A stretch of 64,000 nucleotides of DNA from Melieria omissa (GCA_963971225.1 OZ020269.1:80266450-80330449); one strand, 5' to 3'; shown: positions 10,061 to 24,308, counted from the first letter of the stretch. Program-made: numbers and translations. The notes: generated from the sequence alone by a model not told the origin.

Positions 10061-12686
10061 ACAAAAATAGTTTATTGTCGTTGTAGATTTAATTTGTGTT
10101 TTCTGGCATGCCATCCTAAGATGCATTAGGTCGGTGAGTACAGGGGATTTTCTCTAACAACTTGGGGGGGGCACAATAAATCACTTCTAGTCTCAGTCCT
10201 ACAAACACCACTAAAATTAAATTCAAATGAAAACAAAATTAAAAACTAAATTTAAAATTCTATTCCATGGTATTTCAGAGTGTTCCCAACTTGTTGCTGA
10301 AATGCATGGCAATATGACCATACATACATGACCATACTTAATATTTCGAAATGACAAAAGAAAATTTATTTTATTTATTGAATTTCTTTGAATCACACCT
10401 CGGCAAATTAGATCAAGAGCGCCTTTTTTCTTGTTTAACTCTAGTGTGTGTGCTTACAAAGAACACTCTTACTCATGTGATGGGGTACCACAATACAAAT
10501 TGTCTGCAAATTTCTCAAATTTCGCACTGCCGCATTTTGCCGTTTTTGCTACGTTTTAAAGCTGTCTTTCGACAGGTTCAAGAAATTTTTACGTTTTATA
10601 GGGTTCGATAACGATGCTAGCCGACCTTTACAAGCCCAAACAAATAAAGCGGCAGCAATTTTTTGTTGATAAAATTATTCTATTACGAATTATTTACTTT
10701 AGAAAGTTTTACTTAATTTAGTTAGTTAGTTGTTCTTTATTGCTATAAAAGTGCAACAATTAGCACATACGGCTATGACAAATGTCGTCAGCCGGAAAGT
10801 TTTACTTTAAAGAAATGTCTGAGAAAACCATGCAACTCTATAAAAAATGTGTTGGGGTACCGAGTGCTCCAGCAACTAAATGGAATCAAACACTCGAAAA
10901 TAAAGACATAATACCATTTTGGGAGTTGTCATGAAGTTTCACCTTTCTAGGTTATCCGCAAGTATATAAAATTTCAGTATCAAAGTGATTTGGGTAGCCG
11001 GGTACTCCATCACACACATAAGGGTTAAGTAAGAGTCCGGCATGCCTGTTAACAGTCTTACCGATACTCGTCCAAATTTCAAAATCATTCCAGCACATCT
11101 ATCACAGACTTTCTTTTACCCCTTTTCTATAATAAACATTACCTGCGTTTTTATTTGCCAAAGTACAAATGTTTGCTAAAGTATACGTTTGTTGTTTGTC
11201 AGTTTGCCTTCGACTCTATATAAATATAAAAAACTGTATACGTACACATAAAATAATAAATAACTTGCGGCAATTATTTTATGAATTAAATATTTATTTT
11301 TATTTCAATATATGAATTTTTTGCAACTGAAAATAACTTAGACTTAAGTTACTTAAACGAGGCTAACAAATTACAGTTTGTCTATGTTCTGTCCTCTCGC
11401 AACTCTAATTAACAAAGTTTCGCGCAATTTTTTCAATTTCAAGTTTAATGTCTACATCTAAATTACTCTATACATATCAATTGTGTAATTTTATTTCAAC
11501 GCAATTCTCTTCAAAGTCTTTTACAATAATTACCACTTCAAAGCCATTTATTCTCAAATTGTTCATGGCTTGTTCAAGCGCCGTTACCATAAGGGGAACG
11601 AAAGATAAAAGGTGAACTTAACTAGTTTTGTTTTTGTGTTTTGTTCTAAATACGTAGCTACGCACACATGGATAAATATAAATGTATATGTTCATAGTGT
11701 TCTCATATACTCGCATTATACTGTAATTATATACACATTGAATTATTTTATAGAAAGAAAATAGAAGATGAAGCAGAGAACATGCCAGAAAAGAATAAGA
11801 GTCCTTTTGCGGTTTCTTTCTCGCGTGTGTATTTTGTGTAGTTTTCATATGGTAAAACATACGTATGTATTTATATGAATAGGTGAGTTTGTATAGTATT
11901 TACAAAACTTTGCTTGGGAATCTCGCTTTGCGATACTCATTTCCAATGTTTGCCGTCAACATTATTGAATCGCAGGTTAATTTCTCTTGTCGCGTTATTA
12001 TTTATTGTATCTTTTTGATGCAGCATGCGAAAATTTCACTAGACTTAAAGTAATTCACTTAAAACTACGCCACAACTTCAAGTGCTGCTCAAGGTGCGGT
12101 AGCGGAATCGCAACCATACACTGCCTTCTATTACACCATAATTAACCAGCGGACAAAGGACGAGGATGGGCATCATCAGGACACATTTTTCGTTGAGCTT
12201 GAAACTGCACAAGAATTGTTCCAATTAATCTTTAGTATACCATCATTTAATGTTTATTTTTATTGCAAGTCACCAATTTTCATATATAACGAATAGTGCG
12301 CCAGAGTTAAGCCACCCTCCGTCCTTTGTCAACTTCGAATCAACCGATATGCACTCTTGCAACAAACTCCTACACTAAGCAAATGTAAATCAACAAACAA
12401 GCATCCAAATTCACGACTCTCGTTACAATATTGTAATAATGCACTAAAACACATTAGAACTTCCATTATAATTATAATTTACAAAAAAAAACCGAAAATA
12501 TTTTGCTGATGTCTCAGAACATGTGAATCCTAATCGGTTCTTTACTGTTGTCTTGCTTTGGATTTTTGTGTTAGTTTACTATTCTCTCATTTCGTTTGTT
12601 TCTTAATTTTCCCTTTGTTATTTTCTCTGCTCATAGTATAGAAAGAACGTAGTACTGATAGTATCACTAATCTAGTGTAGTCACTT
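10061..12686. other. Intergenic DNA between convergent genes, including the Acsl 3' UTR
   Basis: No coding frame supported. The right part should hold the 3' UTR of Acsl (- strand); possible reverse-strand AATAAA signals are seen as TTTATT on the + strand near 12252 and at 12001-12006, but the true end cannot be told. A GGTACCGAGTGCTCC-like phrase recurs loosely near 10480, 10855 and 10995. Confidence 0.45.
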
Positions 12687-15600
12687 TCATGAGGCGTACA
12701 TGCGGTTGATATCATGCTGGTACTTGTCCTGAATGTCTTTGCGCTTCAATTTGAATGCGGCCGTGACCAGACCCATGTCCGGCGACCACACCTCCTTACA
12801 CAGAGTTATAGCGGCAGGCACTTCGTACTTTTGCAATTTACCTGAAATGTAGAGACGATATTTGTAATCACAAATGTAAATGACGCACCAGCGACGTAAA
12901 AAAAGGGCAGGAGGAATACATACATTTTTTGGCATGTTCCGCAATTTCCCTAATTACCGCCTGTTCCATCATAGACGACGCACACAATTCCTCAAAACTC
13001 ATGCCAGCCAGCCCATGACGTTGCGCCAACTCCTCCAGGTGTTTTTGATTGGGTACAACCAAAGCCACTGTATACTGTTTCGACGGATCACCGTAAATGC
13101 AGATGTTCTCCACGAAGGGGCAAGTCTTCAGCTCCGACTCAACTTTGCCTAATGAGATGTATTCACCAGCCTGTAGCTTTACTAAGTCCTTTTTGCGATC
13201 TGTGCAAGTCAAGTCAAGTTATTAAGTGTGAAAATGCTTAACCGCAGCGTAAATTTTACCAATGATTTTAAGTACACCATCGGGATGAACTTCGCCAATG
13301 TCACCAGTCTTGAACCACCGCTTGCCATCTTCCTCAAAGAATTCCTCAGCAGTTTTACCTGGCATTTTGTAGTAGCCCAAAGATACGCAATCTCCGCCAA
13401 TCAGCACTTCGCCCTGGTCGAAATCAAAACGCACATTACATTTACACATTTTACAGTTACTGGTAAGGCCTACCTGCGGATATGGTTTATTGCTTATACG
13501 GTAGTTGCCCTCTTCCCAATTTACAAGGCGTATGTCGCACACAGTCAAGGGGGCTCCAGTGCGTCCGTAAGACATATCCCGATCTAAAACAATACAAAAC
13601 GAACGGTAAACATATGTTCAGGTTGCTTTTAGCGGGCTCAATTTCGCACGTACAATCCATTACGGTTGCGCCGGATGTTGTCTCTGTTAAGCCGTATCCC
13701 TGTATCACATCGACACACAGACAAACCTTGATTTGCTCATGTGTATCTGGCGACAGCGGTGCACCACCCGACATCATCAGGCGCACGCGTCCGCCCATTA
13801 GCTTGGCTACTTTATGAAATACTAATCTGTAAGCGAAATCAGCAAACATTATTTAGTGTCTACATGGTTCGATATTTTCACCTACCGGTCAATCAGGGGC
13901 GTAAAGTAACCCCTTTGCGTCCACTTCACTTTGTACTGGTATAGGAATTGAAATAACGCTTTCTTGAATGCTGAACCCGAGTTAATTTTGTCGTTGATAC
14001 CCTTGGAAATGCGGTCCAAGATAAGCTAGAAGTATGCGAATTGTATGTAAATTAGTAGAATACAATTACATAATGTAAAGAATGAAAATTTTAGTTTTTA
14101 AGACTGACGACACTAAACTTTTAAAATGGTTAATTTTTCGCTAAGAAGCGTTATTAAATAAAAAAGAATTCAATAAAAAAATGAACGAAAAAGGGAGCGT
14201 GCGCTGAGTACTTGACAAACTGGGTGCACTTGATCACTGTTGCATGGATCGGTGTAAAATGACAGTAGCTTCACAATTATTATCTCAAAAGGAGAACCAA
14301 GCCGATTTTGTAAATTACAAAAGCAGGAAACATAAAATATTTGAACTATTCGACATATTCGTCGCGCATACTAACCGGCACAGTTGTCATGCAAGTGGGC
14401 CGCAAAACAGTGGCATCGCCATGACTGCCTCGCATAATCTTGCTGCTGGTGTCGATCAGGGTCAGAGGCGTAGAGTAGCCGATCGGCACACCAGTCATCA
14501 GACAAACACTCTCGGCCAGCAACTCGAAAACGTGCGCCAGCGGCAGGAAGCTGAAACAAACAACAAACATTTATTTTTTGTTGCTGTAATAAGCTTTTCT
14601 CTCGGAAAACGTAAATAATAGTTACCCAATTAAAATATCATCGGGCCGCACGGGCACCATATCGCAGAAGCCCTTCATGGTAGCAATGCAATTTTTGTGT
14701 GATAGCAGAACACCTTTGGGCGTGCCCGTCGAACCAGACGTATACATGATGATGGCAATGTCATCAGCTCTTGGCGGCACATTTTCTGCACACGGAAAAT
14801 AGAGCAACCAATTCAGAACTCCCACTTTCGACATCTGCTTATTCGTACGTACCGAATTTACTGTCCTGGCCCATACGCACCACCTGCGAAAACGGAATTA
14901 TTCGCACGCCGCTCTTGAATCCAGTTACTTCGGTCTTATGCAGCTGATCTTCCAGAAAAATGATGGTGTCCACCCGGGGGCAATGCTGGAGCAGCACTTT
15001 GAATTTGGGCAGCAGCTCGTGAGAAGTGATAACAGTGGTCACTTCGGTTTCGTCGATACCTGTGGGCGAGTACATTTCAGGACAATTCACAAGCGCGCTG
15101 ATTAACGGACAACTTACAATGCGCGACACCATCATCGCCCAGAGTGGCGTACACCGTTACAATAGGCATGGACTGCTTGAAGCAGCCATGGGCCGCAATC
15201 ATCCACTCAGCGCGCGTTTCCGCAAAAATTACGATATTCCGCCGCGCATTCTGGCCGCATTCGCGTAGGCCCCGACCGAAGGCTGCCGCCATGCGTTCCG
15301 CCTCGATAAAGTTCTTCCACTTATAGTCGCCCATGTTGTACTTCTTAAAGACGCGGCCGTTCGGCTGCACCTCGTCCTCCTCGCTTAGTATCTGGCGCGT
15401 GCCCAGACAGCGTTTGGTGGAGTGCGTTCTCGCCACGTAGTTGAACACCTTCTCCAACGTGTCAATGTTAGCCTGCAACATTTTCACGTGCACCTCTCGC
15501 GGCGGCTCAATTGTGCGGTACGTCAGGGAGCCTTCATCTGTGCTCACGATCTTCGCCTGCAGAAAATGCAAAGAAAGTGGAAACAGGTGCGTATTATTCC

Positions 15601-18600
15601 TTACTATCGGTCACCAGTGCCCAAACGAATGGTATGTATTGGCGGAATACAGAGTGGTGAGGTGGGATGAGTGATGGTGTAAAAAAAACAAATGCAACCA
15701 GAAGAAGGTGCCTCTAAACAACAATAACAACAAGACCAACATCAAACCATATTATAAGTTCACATGTAGGCATAACATACATATGTACATGTGTAGTGCC
15801 AAAGCCTGCGGAAGTTATAGAAAAAGAAGTAGGAGCATCTGTAGGGCTGCCACCGACGCTGTAAAGTTAGGAAATTAATTCGTACAGAAAGTGCGGCTGC
15901 TACAAGTCAAATTCGCTGCATTGTGTATGTATATACATATATGTATGTGGTTGCTGCACATTGTATCACATATCCCCTTCACCATAAAGTTTCCGAAGTA
16001 AAGGGTTGACTCAGGCGGGATATAGTTTTAGTTAATAAGTTGCAAACGGCAATAAAATACAACAGGAAACATAAACCATAATCGAGTTCAAATTAACTCT
16101 TATTCAACTCATATAAAATCAAAGCGAACAACCTCGATATCGTCCGGCGAGTACATGGGATTGTCTGCCGCGTTATCGGCCGTTTTATTAACTGGAACCG
16201 CCTGGTATGAATACAAATAGGTATAGATGATAAGTTCAATAATTGTCAGAAAGCCTCATTTGTAAGACTAAAAATTATGTAATTAATTGCTGCTGTACGT
16301 GTTTTTTTTTTCTTATTACTGAGCACTGAAAAAGACAGAGTCAGAAACCATTTTGGAATCTTTCTTTTTTTTTGTAACTGCATTACGTTTATAGTCCGTG
16401 ATGGCCAATTGATAAAAGAAAAATGTTTTCATTTGCGAAATCTACCTCAATCACATTGGTTTTCCAAGATGAGCTCCAAACTAAAAAGGATCTTTGAAAT
16501 AGGGCATTTTCTGATAGAAGGGTACATCTCTTCCCGATTTCCAGTCGAAATTTTATAACATTTGGTTCTTTAGAAACAGAGTAATTGCAGTGAGTGAGAA
16601 TGTTTGTGTACAAAAAAGAGCATCGAACAAAGAGCCGATTTAGCCGAAGTTTTGTTTTTTGTTAACTTGGATAAACTTTTACTAAAACATTTCAACTGAT
16701 GAACCAAGTTTAAAATAATGCTCGTGGCAATGTTCACAAGTGGTTCGGGATTTAAAAACGGTGGTGAGGACATAAATGATGACCAACACGTAGGCCAACC
16801 GAAATCCGCGATGAACGCAGATTCAGTCAAAACTGTGTATGAACTCATCAAAGATCAGCGGAAATGTTCATGGAAACGGCACTGAGCATGTACAGAACAT
16901 TAATTTATAGCATTTGAACCACCGAAAGGTTTGTGCACGGTTTATTCCACACAAGTTGACTGCTCAGAATTCAACATAAGATGAACTATTTTGACTATGG
17001 AAGGACATGGAAACCAACAAAAGGCTTGTGCCATTCTAGAAAGCCCTGTTCTCTTTGAAACGCACCTTTTATTTCGAAACACCACAGTATGATTGCGTTC
17101 AGAACTTTTGCCCCAATGTACATTTCGATTTCCGGTGCCGTCAGTTTCTTACAAGTTTAGATATTTCCAGTGGTGAAAACACACATTTTATAAAAACAAA
17201 ATTGGGCCACGCTCATAAAAATGTTTTGATTTACCGGACTCCAACATGATTTGCGAAAAGCTGAAGTATCAAGTTCGAAACCATAAAACTACTTCGCCAT
17301 CTTGCTTATTTTTTGTGAATCACCTTACTTTACCCTCAATATTTTGCGCGATCCTAATTCAAGTCATTTTAATTTTCAGAAAAATTGCCAACCAGCAAAA
17401 CCAAAAGGCAGGTAATTAGCAACCCTTCTGTAGGTTTTTTATCAGACATTGTACAACAACAACAACAACTACGGCATAACTTTAGAGTAAGTTCGGGTAA
17501 TGTGATTTAACGGCTTAATTCACATTTAACCTTTTTAAAATATTATTGCAACCAGACATGGGGTTTTGCCCTTTTATTACCAACTAAAAAAAACTCGTGC
17601 TGCATTATTTTGAATATGTTTGCTTAAATCGTGTACAGCCAGTGTGATGAAGTGCTTTGAGTAGTGCTTGTACAATTGTTTACTTATAAAGTTTGAAATC
17701 TCAGAAGGTACAAAAAATAAACTATTAGAAAGTTCAAGATAAATCAAAAGTAAATCAGTGATTACGATTTTGAATTTGCGAGGCAAGCTTTTGTCAAAAG
17801 CTCTTAAGCTCTTTTCAAAATTATTATTTTTTGTTATATCTTTTTCGTTGAAAAGTCAATTTCGGGTAATGTGATGTACTAAAAGTTATTACAACAGAAA
17901 ATTTGTATGCAAAAATATATACATATATGCTTTATTTTATAATATTTGAAGTGGAATAATCGCAAAAAATCTTTTATAGTTATAAAACTACATTTAAATA
18001 TGCTTTTATGTAAAATATGTTTATGTATTTAAAAAATTGATATGAATCATGCCAAATAAAAAGAAAAATTCGAAAATGGTGGAAGTGCAAATTAATGAAG
18101 GAATTGTAGAAGTCAGAAACGGAAATATTCATTTAGCATTCTTTTAACTACCAAAACTTTTGAAGTCATATTTGCAAAGATGATCCAAAAATTTAAAAAG
18201 AAATGTTGAAATAGCTTTTATTTGAAATAATATTTTTAAATATATTTTATTTTATTTGTTTTCACCAAATTTCAAGTCAATAGCATACAAACTTTCTAAC
18301 GCATCGTTGACCCCGCAAGATTTTGAATTTTCATAAATTTAAAAATATGTCTCGAATAATAATCGTTTGAATTTTCGTTTTACTAAGTTTGAAATAAAAA
18401 TATCCATAAATGTCAAGCTTTGGCTTATCGTCAGATTGTGATTTTCCAAAAATAAAAATATTATCTTATTATTATTCACCAATATGTCTGTTAAGTAAGG
18501 TTTCTTCGGGTACATTGTGATACAATAATAATAATTGCCTGGCACAGCAGCCCGACTACGAGATTAAAGCCTGCGAACTTTTACAAGGATGGAAGGGAAC

Positions 18601-19247
18601 TACAGTTTTATGCCGATTCCGAACGGCGAGTTGGGAACTTTTTCATAGGCAATTTTACTCTTAGAGGTGTGCCATTTCCTGCTGAGAGGACAGCCGACGG
18701 TTTTTTTCTTTTTTTTCGGTGTTAGCAGCAACGAAGCCTTAAACCTGAGAGTTCGATCGTCGCATTTGACTCGCGGCCCAACGCACTAGCCAGCTAAACA
18801 TTACCCGCCACTTTTATCTGACGCCAATATTTGGATATTTTGATTTGTAAATAAAAAACTCGTCAACAGTTAATTCTAAAGAATAAATTATCTTAAATGT
18901 ACTAAATAGTGCATCAGGGAGCAGTTTGAGATCAAAAAAGTATCTTTAATAACAAAGTGTACTGGGAATCGCCGTAAAAGAAACAGGCATATCACATTAC
19001 CCGAACTTATTCTACCTAACGTAAGCCGCTTACTCTCTACTTCAAGTGACCTTGAGACTTGAAAGCACCGGCGATTTCGCACAGATATCAAAGATTGCAA
19101 CTTCTCACTTACCTTAACCCGTCGGGCCTCTTCTCTCTGTTTCCATGGCCGCTGCAACGCCAAATACACCGGCAGTGTGATTATATCACACACGAAAGCC
19201 AACACCTTAATGGCGCCAATCGCACTATGCACCCAGAAGCTTTCCAT
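12687..19247 (-). CDS. Acsl: Long-chain-fatty-acid-CoA ligase, ACSL3/4-like, 12 coding exons
   Basis: It activates long-chain fatty acids to acyl-CoA using ATP on ER/lipid-droplet membranes (family knowledge). Coding exons in order: 19247-19113, 16201-16133, 15556-15118, 15059-14853, 14785-14626, 14550-14376, 14025-13886, 13826-13654, 13583-13474, 13413-13260, 13199-12924, 12841-12687. All have GT/AG borders and matching phases, giving 730 aa, a normal family length. An N-terminal hydrophobic anchor is at about 10-32. The P-loop-like AMP-binding motif YTSGSTGTPKG is at 298-308, QGYGLTE at 484-490, TGDIG at 572-576 and the fatty-acyl signature DRKKDLVKLQAGEY at 588-601. The ATG is 1 base after an acceptor (TTTTTGTAG), so at least one 5' non-coding exon lies above 19250. 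Exon 2 (23 codons, phase 0 on both sides) may be optional. Confidence 0.95.
16133..16201 (-). other. Acsl: Small, possibly alternative Acsl coding exon
   Basis: 69 bp encoding 23 codons (AVPVNKTADNAADNPMYSPD...) between an acceptor ATACCAG and a donor GAG|GTTGTT. It joins neighbours in phase 0 on both sides, so it can be included or skipped without a frame change. The donor and polypyrimidine tract are weak, which fits optional use. The encoded piece is acidic and lies between the membrane anchor and the catalytic part. Confidence 0.6.
16690..16890 (+). pseudogene. mariner-type transposase fragment
   Basis: The + strand reads, with frame changes, a piece like the mariner N-terminal helix-turn-helix region: HKWFRDLK in one frame, then GEDINDDQHVGQPKSAMN and TVYELIKDQRK in another. 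It lies in the Acsl intron between exons 1 and 2, upstream of 16201. No catalytic part was recognised. Confidence 0.6.
18255..18350. repeat. Single copy of the unit tandemly repeated at 27455-28460
   Basis: Shares the order TTTTCACCAAATTTCAAGTC, CATACAAACTTT, ATCGTTGACCCCG and GATTTTGAATTTTC with units of the array at 27.5-28.5 kb. It lies inside the transposon at 17484-19013. Confidence 0.6.
18521..18798 (-). mobile_element. tRNA-derived SINE, copy 3 (diverged)
   Basis: On the - strand the head reads TTAGCTGGCTAGTGCGTTGG, followed by a B-box-like GACGATCGAACTC. The body matches the two + strand SINE copies (CCTATGAAAAAGTTCCCAAC; TCGGCATAAAACTGTAG), and the tail is AATTATTATTATTG. It is more diverged than copies 1 and 2. 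Confidence 0.82.
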
Positions 19248-19249
19248 CC

Positions 19250-22200
19250 TACAAAAAGAAAAACAACACACACAGCCATTACGAAAGGACATTAGCAAGT
19301 ATGAAATCATTTAACAATTAAAAATCCACTTTGAACAGAACAATTAAATTCTTCGTGCCTTGGAAGGTTTGTTTCCACAAGCCAGTGAGCGACTAATAGC
19401 CTAAAGAACATCTAACTTTGACACAACTCACTACAAAGCATTCCACAAGCTTTCACTAAATTTGCTGATAAACTCGGAATATTATCTCAATTTCTCAGCG
19501 CAGCTATGCTTTTAAATGTTTTCAATTACTTGACTGATAGCGCGTCGAGTTAGGTGCGCTACGGTCGAGCAATGTAAGCATTTACAAACTTGACGATGCG
19601 CGCTATTTACAAGCAGACACAAGATCGCTATTTAATAAAGTGATGGGATAATTTGGCTTTCAAATTTCCAAAAATAGTGTAGCAGCAGGAGCAGCGACAG
19701 TGCGCCCAAAGCAAATAGATAATCCCACTTGGAGCACCGATCTTGCCGTCTGCTTGTATTTGTTTTATGCATTTTTTCTCGTCTTTCATCACCCAGTGTA
19801 GTCCCTTATGAAGTATGTTCATGGCGAGATTTGTTTTCATTTCAAATTCTAATTTTACTTTATCTGCAATTCTTTAAATTCGCTTGACATGACAAGACCT
19901 TGTCGCAATTTTAAACATCCAATACGGACCAAGCCCTAAGCAACAACTTAAATGAAACAATACCGAACCCAACACATTGCACTATGACTTTATTTCAACC
20001 TTACATAATACACGTTCAACTTCTGAACACGAGCAGTACTGGGGACAATGTTTCACATTTATACTGGTTTTGTCAAGTGCCACCCGTTCGTACTTGCGTT
20101 ATACTCTTAATCGAGGTTTGATTAATTTTATCTACACTATTTATGGAACTTTGGGCCATTTGTGCGATAAGCAGTCGTCTGCAATTGAAATGACTTTACT
20201 TTAATTAAGTCATAAATTTCATTTTAAGTAAACGTCTCAACGCCCTGCTGCGCTGGCCACCTGAAGTATAGCAGCTAAGTGATTTGCCATTGGAGACAAA
20301 GACAAGCACTGCAAAATAACTCCTATTTTACGCTAGTCAAATGTCTGTACACTGTTTTCGCAATATTGAATTAAAGATCGAATTTAACACATTATTACTA
20401 TTTGGTACATTAGCCGCTGCACATGACCCAATTTAATGAAACTCTTAAAACTTCTGGGCAATTTCCACAATATTACATTGGTGTACTCGTACACTATCAC
20501 GTGGAGTGTGTAAATATTTACTCAAATGCCTACTCTTGGGACAGTTCGATTTAAATCAATACTTCTTTCATTCACTACAATGACAAATATAAGATCATTT
20601 ACTCGTAAAAGTCACACTGAAACGAAAGCACTCGCCGCATTTAAGAACCTGGCACTGGCTATCGTTGCTAAGAGTGCGGAAAAGTGGGTCATGAATACAA
20701 ATAAAAACAAACTCAGAGCGGGACAGGAGCAAACTTGAGACAAGCGCAAATAAAATGTATATAACAATAATCAAGGAAAAACAAAAATTACAAATAAAAT
20801 GAAAGCAAGATGAAGAAACAAAGGACTATGACATCGGCCCTTGGGACTCAGCACAAGAACAATGCAGAGATTACAACATTATAAATCGCGCATGTGCCTG
20901 TACTTACTGTGCGTCATCTTCGATAAACATTTTCCAATTGCTTCGATTGTCGACCAAAAGCAAAACCAAGCCTTAAAAACACCAACTGTTTTTCTGCTAA
21001 TACGCACGAATTCGCCTCAACGCCGGTCGATCTGGTGGAAGAATAAAGCCGGAATTTTTGCTTGGCCTAAACTAATGCAAAACGCTTTCAGTTTTGGCGT
21101 TGTATTGGCAGTTCAGGCGACTGTAAAGATGGCGATGGCGATTACGGTGGCGGCAGTGGTAATGATGGTGAACGATGTGTTTAATGGCCTCCCCAATGGA
21201 ACAGGTGTCTTCGGCTCGATGATGATTCTCTGATGTTTGCAATCTGCAACGACAAAGACGACAGACAACGAAATAATAAACATGTGCATGTGTGTGAATT
21301 GTGTGAAGACAACTGCCAATCATTGGCACGTTTCTACGATTGAATGAATCGCACAATATGGATGAATGTATAAGCATATGTGAACCGAGTGCAGTCGACA
21401 AAAGAAAGCTATGCAGCAGTTTTAATGGACAAAAACAGATTAACAATACAAACAACCAAAAAAAAATATAAAAAAATTTCAATATTAGGCGAATACAACA
21501 TAACAAGCATACAATCAAATATCAATGATGGCACGAGAAACAATAATGAATATAGAATTTTAAGGCTGCAAAGAGTCATCACTAGGATGGATCAGCAGAT
21601 TCCGAATTCACTGCTTTCTCGGAATTTGTGCCGCGAAATGCAGTAAAGAATAAACTGTATTACTTAAAGCTTTAATGCTACCAGCTACCTATTTACATCT
21701 ATTTAATATTTGTATTTATTTAATTTCAGTCTTATGCAGTCTGCTTCGCACTTTCACTTCAATCACACAACTGGACCCCGGAAAGGATTGATTAAAAATG
21801 CCAGTTTATCTATCGTTGCAAATGTCCACGAAAATACAAATATTTATATATGTATGTATGAACATATAGTACACAAATTAAAACAAAATTTATGAAAAAA
21901 TTAAGAATTTTTCACAAAAATACAAACTGCGTATTTATAGACAAACAAATCGTTCGCGCATGCCAGAAAACAAACAATATCTGCTATTCTAAAATAGCTT
22001 TCGGACTTTGACAAGAAGATTTAAAATTTATCAATTCACACAGTTTTTTGGCGCAAACAATCACTAATTCATTCCGTAGATAGTGGACATGATTCTGAAA
22101 TGATTAGCACCTCACATATGTACAAGCATACATACAACATTATCCTTGCATTGGGGTACTTAATTGTGTGTAAGAAGTTGTGCTGATGCAAGCCAGATCG

Positions 22201-23388
22201 GAACTCGACTGATTGCCCACACGATTATTTTTTGCACTTAAATCGGACTTTGTGCTCTTAATTTTCAACTTTTGGAAGCAATCCAACATCCACGCGCTAT
22301 CTGGTTCTCCTCTCGCCTCATCCAATAGTGACCATGAGCACACAAGTAAGAATTGGCTCAAGTCATTTCGCAGCGTTCAATGTCAATCACTTGCACGCAC
22401 AGTGCTTCAATGACAGGGCGGTCCAAAGTCCGATACATTGCCACTAAGATATCGGCTCACGGCACGCCAGCTAGATATCAGTTTCACTCCGTCCGCTCAA
22501 TTTCCTTCTTGTGAATTAGCGCACAACAACATTCAGAGGCACAGTCACTCATACCCATATCTTCTGTGCAATGATGTTAAGTTATGGGTATCACTCCAGT
22601 CCCCACACGCACAAGGCGCGTCGGCTGCAAAGTTCAGTACTTCTCATATCGCACTTTTCCTATCGGTTGCACGTATCTTAAATATGAATCTAGTTGTTGT
22701 AATTTCCATGACTACGACACACAGAACATAAAGTGGTAGCTACTAAAGATAACAGGTCAAAGAAAGCCAAAGTCCAGTCTTATTCATTGCACAACATGGA
22801 ATTATGTCAATAGCAATATCCGCTTACTCGTCCGTCCAGGAACACTACTGCGCACGCAAAAAGTTCGTCATAGCTATGATTAATTGATTAAAATAACAGC
22901 CGTCTAAGGGCCAAAGATGTACGATGATTCCCGCAAGTAACAACTAACAGCGTTACTGATTTGTTTAAACCATTTTTGTACGTATTCAACGTTAAAATTT
23001 AATTTAATTTTATTTATTTAATGGGGAAAAAAGTAGTTATTAGCAGCAACATTTAGTAAACTTAGACCCAAACTCAGGACATTTATTAGTTCTATTAATT
23101 ACATAGCGAGTTGCCATGCATTTAAGAGACCATAGGGGCCATGGGACCAAAGATCGATTCAATCCAAATTTCTTTGCAAAACTTAAATTGGTTAAATATG
23201 TAACTGAAGGCAGTTTTTAGGAGGAAACACACTACTTGCTCAAGAACAAAATAAAGTCAAGAAGTAGAAATCTAGAGGACTGCCAAGAATGAAACAAATT
23301 AAAAAGCTTGGATACATTTTGTATATATATGTTTTGTAATTCTCAAAGCGCATATTTGCAGTTACACACCAAGTAGCTTGAAATAGGT
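19250..23388. other. Acsl: Region upstream of the first Acsl coding exon
   Basis: No supported coding exon. Open frames (for example 20841-21233) have no known motif, and their composition follows simple repeats such as the GGCGATGGCGATTACGGTGG stretch near 21131. Likely a 5' intron or intergenic DNA. Confidence 0.4.
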
Positions 23389-24308
23389 AGAGGAGTTCTT
23401 TGTAATGTGCCCTCCTATGGCTTTTTTGTGTATAACTCGATAGAAAATGAACTTATTATGTTAATATACCGTTATTATTATGTTAATATACCGTTGGAAA
23501 GAGCGTTTAAAGAGCTATGATCCAAGGTAACACCTCATTTGAATTTTTCGTAAATACTAATTTTACAGCCAATTTCCCAGTGTTGAAAATCGACACGCTA
23601 AAACTTTTTAATGTAAAGTGCCACGTCCTAAAAAAATCGCTAAAAACCTAGAAATCTCAAGTAAAAATGCATGATTTAGAAATTTTACGAAATATTATTG
23701 AATTTGATTTGAACTGAATAGAAAATGACCGTAAGCAAAATTCAAATTAAATGGTAACGGTACGGAATTGTATGGAAATTAATAAACAAAACTGAACTTA
23801 TTCCTCATGATAGGATTAGAGAAAAATTGACAAAGAACACTTTAAATGCATCATAATGGCGATTCCGAGCAATAAAAAGTCATTCTACCGATATAGGACC
23901 ACAGAACAATGAAAAACGAGGGGCGGAACTTTACAACGAAACAAAAGTGTCACTTTACATTTTCACGCCATTTTGGAAATCATTGAAAAAATGTTCTCCT
24001 CTTAAGATATGCTTTAAAAATTAGGTCCAACACTGATATTTACCTTAGTTTTTTACACGTAATCGATTTATTTTTCATCACAAGAAAAACCTTCAGTTTT
24101 TATTTTTAAGTTTTTTCTTAACCAAATTGTACACTTTTATTTACCCAGACCGTGTTATTGCGTCTGTTTCCTCAAAAACCACAATAAAATTTATGTTGTC
24201 ATACATACCTTAAATGACGGTAGCAATTTTTTGCTCGGATTGCTGAAACATCAAAATCAAGCAGGGGTGGCACATTGCAAAGAGTGGCACCTTACAAAGA
24301 ATTCCCCT
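23389..24308. mobile_element. Non-autonomous DNA transposon
   Basis: Inverted ends: GAGGAGTTCTTTGTAATGTG at the left (from 23390) and CACCTTACAAAGAATTCCCC at the right (to 24307). A second CACATTGCAAAGA copy lies inside the right end near 24270. No coding frame was recognised and no sure target duplication. Confidence 0.6.

Larger units (their letters stand above)
17484..19013. mobile_element. Non-autonomous DNA transposon in an Acsl intron
   Basis: The ends are inverted repeats: AGAGTAAGTTCGGGTAATG at 17484 and its complement CATTACCCGAACTTATTCT ending at 19013. A further TTTCGGGTAATGTGATGT copy lies near 17861 and a diverged one near 18507. No transposase was recognised inside. A SINE (18521-18798) is nested in it. 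The right end is about 100 bp from the first Acsl coding exon. A lone end of the same family is at 41565. Confidence 0.75.

Noticed and set aside
20841..21233. 130-codon + frame
   Set aside because: No known motif; its end follows a simple-repeat-like GGCGATGGCG stretch.
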